Shown in pieces: positions 54,301 through 62,315 of a DNA stretch of 64,000 nucleotides (position 1 is its first letter; the number at the start of each line of letters is the position of its first letter). Location: contig NZ_SJPF01000002.1 in assembly GCF_007859755.1 (NCBI RefSeq), positions 1,028,200-1,092,199 of the forward strand, read 5' to 3'. A program made the position numbers and the translations under genes. This DNA comes from Blastopirellula retiformator. GTDB lineage: Bacteria; Planctomycetota; Planctomycetia; Pirellulales; Pirellulaceae. The notes below the pieces were generated by a model that saw only the letters and a list, made by a program, of their open reading frames with translations, was not told where the DNA came from and searched no databases.

Positions 54301-54593
54301 GCTTCCGAGATCAAACCGCGAATATCATTCAGCAGCGAACTGACCTGCCCCAGCGCGCTATCGGCAGTCGCAATCAGTTGATTGGCCCGCTCGCTGTTGG
54401 TGATCGCCTTTTCGACGCTGGTAATATCGCTGCGCAGCGATTCGCTGGCGATCAAACCGGCCGGATCATCTTTACCGCTGTTGATGCGAAGACCGGTGCT
54501 GAGCCGCGTCAGCGTGACGTTCAGGTCAGCGTTAGAGCGACCCAAGTTCTTCTGAGCGACAAGCGAACTGACGTTGGTGTTAATGCGAGTCAT
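51384..54593 (-). CDS. fliC: Very large flagellin
   Basis: The 1,069-residue protein has the conserved D0/D1 N-terminus MTRINTNVSSLVAQKNLGRS ... LTRLSTGLRINSGKDDPAGL (residues 1-165) and C-terminus ESSIRDADFAVESARLTRAQ ... SGTSVLGIANQNPQNVLSLL (about 970-1069). The roughly 800-residue centre is Ala/Thr/Asp-rich and beta-like, with repeated flagellin_IN-like stretches of the kind TADDIKAALDGD. Usual flagellins are about 270-600 residues. No other flagellar genes are adjacent. The centre lines the filament surface and may act in adhesion or filament decoration; this is inference. The sequence is free of stops and frameshifts. Confidence 0.93.
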   Translation of the reverse strand: MTRINTNVSSLVAQKNLGRSNADLNVTLTRLSTGLRINSGKDDPAGLIASESLRSDITSVEKAITNSERANQLIATADSALGQVSSLLNDIRGLISEAANTGALSDDQIAANQLQVDSSLEAIDRIAQVTSFQGKRLLDGNLDFITQNVNSSAIEGLRIDQANFGTLDAIGVAVNVVKQATRAELNYGFGAVADNLVLEIGGANGTEAFNFARGSTIEEIASAVNLVSDATGVEAVVETAATKGTLTVSSFGADNDIILTANEAGFEPGNVRVKYTKGTTVTTTATYTAPVGNDPAKLDVTLGVSAYEASTVTIDTAGSNNAFSITTNQLGADFNGIQVILDDTGTKGAETADFDQNASTLTIHKDPTSTGAEIVASLNDATINPHVASLFTSALVEMVGPGAGGGAVAAVGAVGTFADGVDGGDIVATANDVVAAINGALGNDKVTASLAAENDGHDPVTEFSTFAYNGIPEENNELQFLAPGEAPNIRFVSNADTPLSIDTGSEPRVEGLSQSIIQNDDPNGTFSITAKLKGVESDGYAISFVDDVNLVGGGDEFVVLDRENKTIVIHAVEGTSTAQNVVDAINNDNYVSDYFEADNFGTSDGSDVLDDYTELTIPAETTGGFVSDGTLIINLETDEDGDIKTTANDLIAFFDDPSLFISDAGQAASALAYLQERGISVTNVGGSDGSGVLAPTETDIAFTTQGTEPVDAQASGATFAVNGATAQLTFTAVESGAEFDGVTVQFVNDNLVTGGVDERGEYDAASKTLTFYIEEGVTTADDIKAALDGDIDLSLLFNAVSGGTGVITRDDTATLTGGVVPGTSDGASLLGNSDLEDLGLTFRTTTFGSDSFVSVKSLSGSFGLTDQYGNTGVDRATGVDVDVRINGIQAIGDGLRASINTSSLDLSFSVGEDVEDGETFEFEIVGGGALFQLGPDVVSNQQARLGIQSVSTATLGGVSGRLFELRSGGVKSLTQDIGGAARVVDEVINVVTSLRGRLGAFQKTTLDSNIFSLNDTLANLTEAESSIRDADFAVESARLTRAQILVQSGTSVLGIANQNPQNVLSLLQQ

Positions 54594-54986
54594 AGCTGAG
54601 CACTTCCCGATCTAACAGAGGCTGTTATGAAGCCAGCACCGTCATCGCACGTATTTATGGGGGAATGGCGCGATCAGGCCGCATTGTTTCGTTCTTCCGA
54701 ACATTCCGATTAATAGGAAAATTCGACAAACTCCACCTAATCGGATTAGTCAATTACGTGCTGGCGCCCTGGGAATTGAGCTTTTCCTGGAAAGAAAACT
54801 GCAGTTTCCTAGCAGGGATTACCGCTGCCTTTGGCGGTGCGAGGCCGCAATTTGCCGAGTGAAGTCACAGCTAGCCAGAGAGAGCGCCCTCGCGTTGCGC
54901 ACACCTGCAGCACGGTAAACCGCAAGACGCAGCACGGCAGATAACGGCTGAACGGGAAGACGACAGACCGCGCTCCACCGCTGCAG
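54594..54986. other. Gene-free stretch upstream of flagellin
   Basis: No plausible gene is seen on either strand. The interval holds an odd-centred palindrome CTAATC-G-GATTAG at 54737-54749, about 145 bp before the flagellin start. No convincing sigma-28 or sigma-54 promoter match is visible by eye. Operator function is only a guess. Confidence 0.35.
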
Positions 54987-55964
54987 CTACCACTTCCAAT
55001 CGCGGAGGTTGCTAGCATTGACCACCCGCTCCGCGGGCCAACGACCTTCGTATAGATCGATGATGTTCCGTGCCGCCAGATTCGACATATCGACGATCGA
55101 CTGCTGGTCGAGCCCCGCCATGTGCGGGCTGAAATAGATGTTCTCGATAGCAAACAGCGGATGACCTTCGCCAGCCGGCTCTTGCTGTAGCACATCGAGG
55201 GCGGCGCCGCGCAATTTGCCCCCCTTCATCGCGGCCGCCAGGTCCGGTTCGTCAATCAGGCCGCCCCGGGCCGTGTTAATCAGGAGGGCGTCGTCCTTCA
55301 TCTGGGCCAGCGTCTGGGCGTTGATCATCCGCTCGGTCTGGGGCGTGCAGGCGGTATGCAGACTAACGACGTCGCTCTGCTTCCAGATCTCTTCCAACGG
55401 AACCAGTTCAACGCCGCTGGGCAATTCACTCGGCGTCGAGCGATTGTAGGCGATCACCCGCATTCCCAAGGCGACCGCCATACGAGCCGTTTCTGTGCCA
55501 ATCATTCCCAATCCAACCACGCCCAGCGTTTTGCCCGCCAGTCGTGGACCGGGGGTGCGGTTCCAGAGCCCGGCCCGTACCTCTTCGTTGCGCTTCACCA
55601 CATCGCGATAGAGAGCGAAGATCATCCCGATCGCATGTTCGGCGGCCGCCTGGTATCCAGCGCCGGTCGTGCGGCAGACGGCGATGTCATTTTCGGTCGC
55701 GGCGGCGACGTCAATCGAGTCGTACCCGACGCCGATTCGGGAAATCACCCGAGTTTTGATTCGCCGCAGAACGCTGGGCGTATAGGCTTCCGTACTGCAG
55801 ACGACCGCGTCCATTCCGCGTAAGGCTTCCACCAGTTGATCCGCCTTGTTGAGCGACTTCGTGCGATCGGCAAAGTGGACGTCAAAACCAGACTGCCGCA
55901 GGATTTCGTAGTAGGGCCAATCGGTGGTGTGGAACAGATGGGCGGTAACGAGAACGGTCGGCAT
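54987..55964 (-). CDS. D-isomer-specific 2-hydroxyacid dehydrogenase
   Basis: The 325-residue protein has the NAD-binding motif TLGVVGLGMIGTETARMA (about 148-165), the family signature with the catalytic Arg in INTARGGLIDEPDLAAAM (about 235), the Glu in QQEPAGEGHPLF (about 265) and the catalytic His in YFSPHMAGLDQQS (about 285). It resembles phosphoglycerate dehydrogenase without an ACT domain, so it is probably not serA. The ATG at 55964 is chosen over upstream frames because MPTVLVTAHLF starts the first strand. The substrate is unknown. Its start faces the cobalamin gene. Confidence 0.9.
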   Translation of the reverse strand: MPTVLVTAHLFHTTDWPYYEILRQSGFDVHFADRTKSLNKADQLVEALRGMDAVVCSTEAYTPSVLRRIKTRVISRIGVGYDSIDVAAATENDIAVCRTTGAGYQAAAEHAIGMIFALYRDVVKRNEEVRAGLWNRTPGPRLAGKTLGVVGLGMIGTETARMAVALGMRVIAYNRSTPSELPSGVELVPLEEIWKQSDVVSLHTACTPQTERMINAQTLAQMKDDALLINTARGGLIDEPDLAAAMKGGKLRGAALDVLQQEPAGEGHPLFAIENIYFSPHMAGLDQQSIVDMSNLAARNIIDLYEGRWPAERVVNASNLRDWKW

Positions 55965-56119
55965 GCCGGGCAGACTTGCGGAAGGAGAAAAATTTGGCAA
56001 AACCGAGGTTCTAACGTGAAAACGGGCCCCAATCAATCCGCGGCGCCAGCTTTCCCGATTCGGCCCGATCTCTTAAAATCGGTGGATTACTTAGCAACCA
56101 CATTCGACGCGAGGGCGGC

Positions 56120-57373
56120 GTGAATTCAGCGGCCAACATTCATATTATCGGCATCGGCGACGATGGTTTTGACGGACTCACCGCCCAGGCGACGCAGCGA
56201 ATTGGCGCCGCCGAGCTGATCATCGGCAGCCCGCAAGTGCTGGCCTATGTCGACTCGGTCAAAGCCGAGAAGCTGGCGGTCGGCGCCGACCTGAACTCAA
56301 TCGTCGACCGCGTCAAAGCGGCCGCCAGTAAGAACATCGTCCTCCTGACCAGCGGCGATCCCCTCTTCTACGGCGTCGCCCGCTATCTTTGCGACGTGAT
56401 CGGTAAAGAACATTTTGAAGTGCTGCCGCATGTCAGCAGCATGCAGTTGGCCTTCGCCCGCGTCAAAGAAAGCTGGGACGAAGCCTACCTGGCCAACTTG
56501 GCGACCCAATCGCTGGAGCGGGTCGTGCAAAATGCGCGGTTGGCCGAAAAGGTCGGCCTGTTCACGACCGACGAAGTCTCCCCGGCCGAAGTCGCCCAGG
56601 CGCTGCTCGTCCAAAAGCTCGACTACTTCACCGCTTATGTTTGCGAGAACCTTGGTTCGCCCAACGAACGGGTCACGCAGGGGGAACTGGCCGAGATCGC
56701 CGAACAATCGTTTGGCCCGCTCAATGTCATGATCCTGATCCGCAAGCCAGGCGTCCCCGATCGTCCGATCGCGCTGGTCGGCAAACGGCTGTTTGGCAAC
56801 CCGGACGAAGTCTTCTTGCAGTCGAAGCCAAAGCGGGGCCTGCTCACCTCGGCCGAAACCCGCTCGATCGCCCTCTCGCAAATGGACCTGGGTCCCAACA
56901 GCGTCGTTTGGGATGTCGGCGCCGGTAGCGGCTCGGTTTCGATCGAAGCGGCGATGATCGCTTCGGAGGGAATGGTCTTCGCCATCGAAATGGATCCCGA
57001 GGACCATGGCGTGATCAAAACCAACGCCGACTCGTTTGGCGTCACCAACCTGACGCCGATTCTGGGCAAAGCGCCCGAAGCCTGGGAAGACCTGCCCGAC
57101 CCTGACACCGTCTTCATTGGCGGCGCCGGTCGCCAGGTGCATGGCATCGCCGAAGCGGCCTTTGCGCGACTCAAGCCGGGCGGCCGAATCGTGATCAACA
57201 TCGGCAGCATCGAGAACCTGCACGAAGTGCATGAGTTGCTGCAGAACATGGCCGGCGAAGCCCGAGCGACGATGATCAACATCGCCCACAGCACCTATCA
57301 GCTAGAACGGCATCGGTTCGAGTCGCTCAACCCGACCTTCCTGATCACCGCCATCAAACCGGTCAAGTCGTAA
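56120..57373 (+). CDS. cobL: Precorrin-6Y C5,15-methyltransferase, fused CbiE-CbiT
   Basis: The 417-residue protein joins two enzymes. The CbiE tetrapyrrole methylase half (about 1-205) has IHIIGIGDDGFDGLTAQA and VLLTSGDPLFYGVARYL. The CbiT half (about 235-417) has the SAM-binding motif VVWDVGAGSGSVSIEAAMIA and VFIGGAGRQVHGIAEAA. It adds methyl groups at C5 and C15 and decarboxylates the corrin ring in cobalamin synthesis. The GTG at 56120 is preceded by GAGGGC. No other cobalamin genes are seen; bshB1-like and macro-domain genes follow on the same strand. Confidence 0.93.
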   Translation: MNSAANIHIIGIGDDGFDGLTAQATQRIGAAELIIGSPQVLAYVDSVKAEKLAVGADLNSIVDRVKAAASKNIVLLTSGDPLFYGVARYLCDVIGKEHFEVLPHVSSMQLAFARVKESWDEAYLANLATQSLERVVQNARLAEKVGLFTTDEVSPAEVAQALLVQKLDYFTAYVCENLGSPNERVTQGELAEIAEQSFGPLNVMILIRKPGVPDRPIALVGKRLFGNPDEVFLQSKPKRGLLTSAETRSIALSQMDLGPNSVVWDVGAGSGSVSIEAAMIASEGMVFAIEMDPEDHGVIKTNADSFGVTNLTPILGKAPEAWEDLPDPDTVFIGGAGRQVHGIAEAAFARLKPGGRIVINIGSIENLHEVHELLQNMAGEARATMINIAHSTYQLERHRFESLNPTFLITAIKPVKS

Positions 57374-57430
57374 GCTGACGACCGACCAACTTCGCGCACC
57401 TAGAATCCGCCAACCAGGAGCCGCAGCCGC

Positions 57431-58168
57431 GTGAGCATTTTGGACAACTATCCTCAGTTGGACGTGATCGCCGTCGGCGCTCACCCGGACGATGTCGAAA
57501 TCGCTTGCGGCGGAACGCTCGCCAAGCTGTCGCACCAAGGTTACAAGGTCGGCATCATCGACCTAACCGACGGCGAACCGACGCCCCGGTCGCCGGGACC
57601 GGAAGTCCGCATGGCCGAAGCGAAAGCGGCGGCCGAAACGCTGGGCGTTCATACGCGGGTGACGCTCGACCTGCCGAATCGACGCCTATTTGACAACTTT
57701 GAGTCGCGGGTTGCCCTGGCGAAAGAGTTCCGCAAGTTTCGTCCCAAGCTAGTGATCGGATTCGGCGGTAAGACGCCGCTCGCTTCGCCCGACCATTGGC
57801 AGGCGATGCAAATCACTGACGCGGCGATCTTTTATTCGCGGCTAACCAAATGGGACGAGCACTTCGACGGCTTGCCGGTTCACACGATTCCCAAGCACAT
57901 CTACTTCCGCCTGGTCTTCGAGCCAATGGAACATCCCGAGGCGCCCGGCTCCTTCGTGGTCGACATCGGCGATACGCTCGAAACGAAGATCAGCAGCGTC
58001 CGCTGTTACGAAACGCAGTTCCCGCCGGAGAAGGATTACGTCTTCGACCGCGTCCGGGGCGCGGCGTCGCACATTGGTACGCTCGCCGGATTCCAACATG
58101 GCGAACTCTTCCACACCACGCGGGCCATCGGCACAACCGATGCGATGAAGTTCTTGTTTCCGGAGTAG
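57431..58168 (+). CDS. bshB1: PIG-L/LmbE-family deacetylase, BshB1-like (bacillithiol biosynthesis)
   Basis: The 245-residue protein has the zinc motif [20 protein letters not shown] (about 17-36), [31 protein letters not shown] and the His in [15 protein letters not shown] (about 120). The set is characteristic of BshB1, which deacetylates GlcNAc-malate in bacillithiol synthesis. The start is GTG at 57431 with AGGAG about 11 bases upstream. The macro-domain gene follows after 6 bp. No bshA or bshC lies in the window, so the pathway is inferred from the family only. Confidence 0.85.
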   Translation: MSILDNYPQLDVIAVGAHPDDVEIACGGTLAKLSHQGYKVGIIDLTDGEPTPRSPGPEVRMAEAKAAAETLGVHTRVTLDLPNRRLFDNFESRVALAKEFRKFRPKLVIGFGGKTPLASPDHWQAMQITDAAIFYSRLTKWDEHFDGLPVHTIPKHIYFRLVFEPMEHPEAPGSFVVDIGDTLETKISSVRCYETQFPPEKDYVFDRVRGAASHIGTLAGFQHGELFHTTRAIGTTDAMKFLFPE

Positions 58169-58174
58169 AGACGC

Positions 58175-58651
58175 ATGTCGGTTGAATTTTGCTCTGGCGA
58201 TATCTTTGCAACTCCGGAGGATGTCGCACTCGCGCATGGTTGCAACTGCGCTGGCGCGATGGGGAAGGGAATCGCCGTGGAGTTCAAACGACGCTGGCCG
58301 GCGATGTACAAGCTCTACAAGGCTCGCTGCCAGGACGAGACTTTTGGTTTAGGGGACGTTTTTCCCTGGCCAGATCCCGCCTCTCCCCGAATCATCTACA
58401 ACCTGGGAACGCAGCGGTCTTGGCGCACAAAAGCGACGCTCGCGGCGGTCGAGGCCGCGATCACGAACCTGCTTGCCGCCGCCGCAGAACATCAATCCAC
58501 CCAAATCGCGTTGCCGCTGATCGGCGTTGGACTGGGAGGCCTTCCCGCCGCAGAGGTCAAACTGCTTCTGCAACGGGCCGCCAATGACTCGCCGATCCAG
58601 TTGATCGTTTGTGAAACCTTTGAGTCAGGCAAAACGCCGACCTGTCTTTAG
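58175..58651 (+). CDS. Macro-domain protein (ADP-ribose-binding type)
   Basis: The 158-residue protein reads VEFCSGDIFATPEDVALAHG then CNCAGAMGKGIAVEFKRRWP, and later ALPLIGVGLGGLPAAEVKLL, the phosphate-binding loops of macro domains. Known relatives bind or hydrolyse ADP-ribose derivatives, including ADP-ribose-1''-phosphate and O-acetyl-ADP-ribose. The gene begins 6 bp after bshB1, so the two are co-transcribed and probably translationally coupled. Why they are joined is not clear. Confidence 0.88.
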   Translation: MSVEFCSGDIFATPEDVALAHGCNCAGAMGKGIAVEFKRRWPAMYKLYKARCQDETFGLGDVFPWPDPASPRIIYNLGTQRSWRTKATLAAVEAAITNLLAAAAEHQSTQIALPLIGVGLGGLPAAEVKLLLQRAANDSPIQLIVCETFESGKTPTCL

Positions 58652-58659
58652 ACAGGTCG

Positions 58660-59466
58660 CTATCGCTTGGCGACTTCCACATCCGACGCAAACACGCAAC
58701 GCTCCGGCTTTCCGCCGGCGACCGAATAGAGACGCCCTTTGGCGGCGACTTGATCGCCGACGCCGCAGTATTTCAATTCGGTCGTCTGCAAGTGAGCGGT
58801 CGCTTCGTCCGCCAGCAGGAAGGTCAACTTCCGCAGTTCGCCGGTCGCCGTCTGCACGACCAGCGTCTTGCCATGCAGACTTTTCACAACGCCAATGACG
58901 TTAACGCGATGTCCTGGCTCAGCGGCCGGAGGAGCAAAGTCGCCGGCGTTGCTTAGCACGTCAACCGCGTCGACCGGGGCGACGCCATGACCTTGCGGGT
59001 CGATTTCGCCGAGAAACCGGACCAGCATGCCCGGCTTCAGCAAACGGGCCGGCACATCGCCGGTGACCTCAATGTGAGAAACGCCCGCCGGATGAGTGAT
59101 GATCATCGCCGGTTTGCCATCGGCCTGCAGAACCATCAGGCTGTCGGGCTTTACCTGCAGTACACGTCCTGCGACCGACGTCTCGGGCAGCGCGTCGATG
59201 CTCAGCTTGTTCTTTTCGACCGGAACGGTAATCGACTTGTTGGTGCCGCCACACGCCCCCATTCGCCACAGATTTTGGTAACGCGCTTCCAGCGCCGCCG
59301 AACGAAAATAAGTGGGCCAGTGCAGCGTCCCGTCGGACGAGACCGGCGGCAGGTCATCGACCGGCTTGGCGTAGGGATCGTACCGCCCCAATTGGGCGAA
59401 CAAATTGGAAGCGAAACAGCAAACGCCAACGGCGACAACCAGCGACGCCATAAGTGAACGAAACAT
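58660..59466 (-). CDS. Secreted hypothetical protein
   Basis: The 268-residue protein from ATG 59466 starts with a signal peptide (MFRSLMASLVVAVGVCCFAS...FAQ). It continues with TYFRSAALEARYQNLWRMGA and three beta-rich modules (VAGRVLQVKPDSLMVLQADG, LLKPGMLVRFLGEIDPQGHG, HRVNVIGVVKSLHGKTLVVQ) that look like repeated OB-like strands. No known family is recognised. It is convergent with the macro-domain gene with only 8 bp between stops. Confidence 0.7.
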   Translation of the reverse strand: MFRSLMASLVVAVGVCCFASNLFAQLGRYDPYAKPVDDLPPVSSDGTLHWPTYFRSAALEARYQNLWRMGACGGTNKSITVPVEKNKLSIDALPETSVAGRVLQVKPDSLMVLQADGKPAMIITHPAGVSHIEVTGDVPARLLKPGMLVRFLGEIDPQGHGVAPVDAVDVLSNAGDFAPPAAEPGHRVNVIGVVKSLHGKTLVVQTATGELRKLTFLLADEATAHLQTTELKYCGVGDQVAAKGRLYSVAGGKPERCVFASDVEVAKR

Positions 59467-59629
59467 GATGGGGTGTGCCTTGGGGGTTGGTGGCAAGATT
59501 GGGGTGCGAGGGAAGGGGCTCTTGATTTAGTAAACACCGGCGGCGATGTTCCGTAAATAAACGTGAATGTCTTTTAATGTTGGGGAAAAACGGAGCGAAT
59601 CCGCCTGCGGCATTTTCTTGATCACCTAA

Positions 59630-59778
59630 CAGTCCGTTGATTTTCTCGACAGACTGCGTGATCGCAGGGATGCGATCCCAAAATAACGACATAGGTCGTT
59701 ATTTTGCGAGCCGCGAAGAGCTATGCTCTGAGCCTGGCGAGGTTGAAAAATGCCACGATGGCATTTTTCAACAGGCAG
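59630..59778 (+). repeat. 149-bp multi-hairpin element, copy 1
   Basis: Chained hairpins are visible: GATCGCA-GGGA-TGCGATC, AAATAACGAC-ATAG-GTCGTTATTT, and TTGAAAAATGCCA-CGA-TGGCATTTTTCAA at the right end. The left end starts CAGTCCGTTGA. A copy of equal length lies in the opposite orientation at 63347-63495. It is inside the 413-bp gene-free interval 59467-59879; the rest holds the promoter regions of the divergent neighbours. Confidence 0.88.
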
Positions 59779-59879
59779 CTAAGCCACAGCGATAGAGAGC
59801 GATATATTTCCCCTCCGCCCCTTCTTCAGGTACATTAAATCTCAACCCGCCAATCCCTCTTCCCGTATGGATATCACGA

Positions 59880-61523
59880 ATGATCATGCCAACTCGACGA
59901 CTACTGGGCGCTTTGTGTGCGTTGGCTTTGCTGGCCGCTCCGCTTGCGGCGGGCGAACTGCAGATGAAGCTTCGTTTTCAACAGGAAACCGAGCCGCAGA
60001 GTGGGCAATATCACCGGCTAACCCGCGACGAAGCCTGGCAGCCGGAGAAGACGGCGATCATCGTGTGCGATATGTGGGACCTGCACCACTGCCAGAACGC
60101 GGTGCTGCGGGGCCAAGAGTTTGCGCCGCGGCTGAATGACTTGCTGAAGCAGGCCCGCGACGCGGGGGCGACGATCATTCATGCCCCCAGTGGCTGCATG
60201 CAAAAGTACGCCGATCATCCGGCTCGCAAGCGGGCCGAGCAAACGCCCAAGGCGGCCGACATTCCGGCCGACATCAACGCATGGTGCCACAAGATTCCGG
60301 CCGAAGAGAACGGAACCTATCCGGTCGATCAGTCGGACGGGGGCAACGACGATGAACCGCAGCAACATGCAAAGTGGGCCGCCGAGCTAACGGCGCAAGG
60401 CCTCGACGCGCACATTCCTTGGTCGAAGCAGACCGACCTGCTGACGATTGACGCCGAGCGCGACTACATCAGCGATAAGGGGGACGAAGTCTGGAGCATC
60501 CTCGCCCAAAGAGAAATCGACAACGTCATCCTGACCGGCGTCCACACCAACATGTGCGTCCTGGGGCGTCCCTTCGGGCTGCGGCAACTGTCCAAGAACG
60601 GCAAGAACGTCGTCCTGATGCGCGACCTGACCGACACGATGTACAACCCGGCCGCGTGGCCCTTCGTCAACCACTTTACCGGCACCGACCTGATCGTCTC
60701 GCACATCGAGAAGTTCGTCTGCCCGACGGTGACCAGCGACCAGATTTTGGGAGGCGAGCAGTTCGCGTTCGCCGAAGACAAACGCCCGCATGTCGTCATG
60801 GTGATGGCCGAAACCGAATACGAAACCGCCCAGACCTTGCCGAAGTTTGGCGGCGACTTTCTCGGCCGTGATTTCCGCGTGACCTACGTCTACGGTAGCG
60901 CAACCGACCCGAACAGCCTTCCTGGCCTGGAGAAGGCCCTGGCGACGGCCGATGTGCTTTTGATCAGCGTCCGGCGTCGCGCTCTGCCGGCAGAGCAGTT
61001 GGAAGCGGTACGCAAGTATGTCGCGGCCGGCAAACCGATGGTCGGCATTCGCACGGCGAGCCACGCCTTTGGCCTGCGGGGGAAAGAGCCGCCGGAAGGG
61101 ACCGAGACGTGGGAAGAGTTTGACGCCGAAGTCTGGGGAGGATCCTATAGCAATCACTACCCCAACGGCATCAAGTCGATGGTCGAAACGGTCGAAGCCA
61201 ACGCTGCACATCCAATCTTGCGGAGCGTCACGCGTGAGCCGTTTCCGCAAGGTGGATCGCTTTACCAGACCGCCCCGTTGGCTGACGGCACGACGATGTT
61301 GCTGGCCGGCAAGATCGAAGGCAAACCGGCCGAGCCGCTCGCCTGGACGTTCCGCCGCGCCGACGGAGGCTGGTCGTTCTATACGTCGCTGGGGCACAAA
61401 GACGACTTCACCAACAAGTCGTTTCAGCGACTGCTGCTCAACAGCATCTACTGGGCGGCCGGCCTGGAGGTCCCCAATCACTTCGATCTCAGCAAACCGG
61501 CGCCGCCGCAACGGAAAGGTTAG
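59880..61523 (+). CDS. Secreted isochorismatase-fold hydrolase fused to a ThuA-like domain
   Basis: The 547-residue protein has a signal peptide (RRLLGALCALALLAAPLAAG). The first domain (about 25-295) is an isochorismatase-type cysteine hydrolase: IIVCDMWDLHHCQN, then NVILTGVHTNMCVLGRPFGL with the nucleophile Cys, then VVLMRDLTDTMYNP. The second domain (about 300-530) is ThuA-like: PHVVMVMAETEYETAQTLPK, ADVLLISVRRRALPAEQLEA, GIRTASHAFGL and a C-terminal WSFYTSLGHKDDF. Export of both domains suggests breakdown of an amide- or sugar-related compound outside the cytoplasm. The substrate is unknown. The fusion is unusual outside Planctomycetes, as far as I recall. Confidence 0.85.
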   Translation: MIMPTRRLLGALCALALLAAPLAAGELQMKLRFQQETEPQSGQYHRLTRDEAWQPEKTAIIVCDMWDLHHCQNAVLRGQEFAPRLNDLLKQARDAGATIIHAPSGCMQKYADHPARKRAEQTPKAADIPADINAWCHKIPAEENGTYPVDQSDGGNDDEPQQHAKWAAELTAQGLDAHIPWSKQTDLLTIDAERDYISDKGDEVWSILAQREIDNVILTGVHTNMCVLGRPFGLRQLSKNGKNVVLMRDLTDTMYNPAAWPFVNHFTGTDLIVSHIEKFVCPTVTSDQILGGEQFAFAEDKRPHVVMVMAETEYETAQTLPKFGGDFLGRDFRVTYVYGSATDPNSLPGLEKALATADVLLISVRRRALPAEQLEAVRKYVAAGKPMVGIRTASHAFGLRGKEPPEGTETWEEFDAEVWGGSYSNHYPNGIKSMVETVEANAAHPILRSVTREPFPQGGSLYQTAPLADGTTMLLAGKIEGKPAEPLAWTFRRADGGWSFYTSLGHKDDFTNKSFQRLLLNSIYWAAGLEVPNHFDLSKPAPPQRKG

Positions 61524-61539
61524 CAGGCACTTCCCTTCT

Positions 61540-62073
61540 ATGCGACTTGTCCCCTGCTCTTTCGCCAAGCATGGCCCCGCCATCCAGGCGATCTTCAATC
61601 ATGAGATCGCCCACTCGGCCTCGTTGTACGAGGAAGAGCCGCGCTCGCTCGCAACGATCGAAGCTTGGTTCGCCGCCAAAGCGGCCGGCGACTGGCCGGT
61701 GATCGGCGCCGAGGATGACCAGAGCCGCTTGATGGGCTTTACCACCATGGGCCCGTTTCGCCCCCATCCAGGCTACCGCTTCACTGCCGAGCATTCGATC
61801 TACATCGAGACTGGATCTCGCGGGCAAGGCTTGGGGGGCGTTCTGCTGCAAGAGATCATCGCCCAGGCGATTACCCGCAAGCTGCACTCGCTGATCGGTG
61901 TGATCGACCAGGCGAATCAAGCGAGCGTCGCCCTGCACCAGAAACATGGCTTTGTCCTTTCCGGCGTCTTGCGGGAAGCTGGCAACAAGTTCGACCGCTG
62001 GCTCGACGCCGGCTTCTATCAGTTGATACTGCCGACGTCCGCAGCACCCAGCGAAGAGGCGCGTCCACACTAA
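61540..62073 (+). CDS. GNAT acetyltransferase, phosphinothricin acetyltransferase type
   Basis: The 177-residue protein shows the PAT-subtype pattern: AIFNHEIAHSASLYEEEPRS, then the acetyl-CoA loop GSRGQGLGGVLLQEIIAQA (about 90-110), SLIGVIDQANQASVALHQKH and GFVLSGVLREAGNKFDRWLD. The family N-acetylates small amines or amino acids. The ATG at 61540 gives normal length; the frame extends upstream inside the preceding gene as a shadow. It starts 16 bp after that gene, so it is probably co-transcribed. Confidence 0.88.
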   Translation: MRLVPCSFAKHGPAIQAIFNHEIAHSASLYEEEPRSLATIEAWFAAKAAGDWPVIGAEDDQSRLMGFTTMGPFRPHPGYRFTAEHSIYIETGSRGQGLGGVLLQEIIAQAITRKLHSLIGVIDQANQASVALHQKHGFVLSGVLREAGNKFDRWLDAGFYQLILPTSAAPSEEARPH

Positions 62074-62315
62074 CCCGAGTGTGCAAGCCGAGGGAATGTG
62101 GTCGCGGTCTTAGAACCAGGTGCGCACTGGCGATTCGTGGTCCACCTAGCGGCCCCGACGCAGAGTTGCTCAATTCTTCCCTTATGCCCAGCGAACCGTT
62201 AAGTTTTCCGCCGCTTAGCTAGGTTTGGCATTCCGATTGCGTTATCCTGAAAGAAGCCGATTTGGCCTGATTTCGCCCAAAAAATGGGCAATAAGCGCAC
62301 GTTCAAGGAAGTCCG

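Noticed and set aside
54600..54700. Sigma-28 or sigma-54 promoter before flagellin
   Set aside because: No segment matched the TAAA/GCCGATAA or GG/GC consensus pair with proper spacing.
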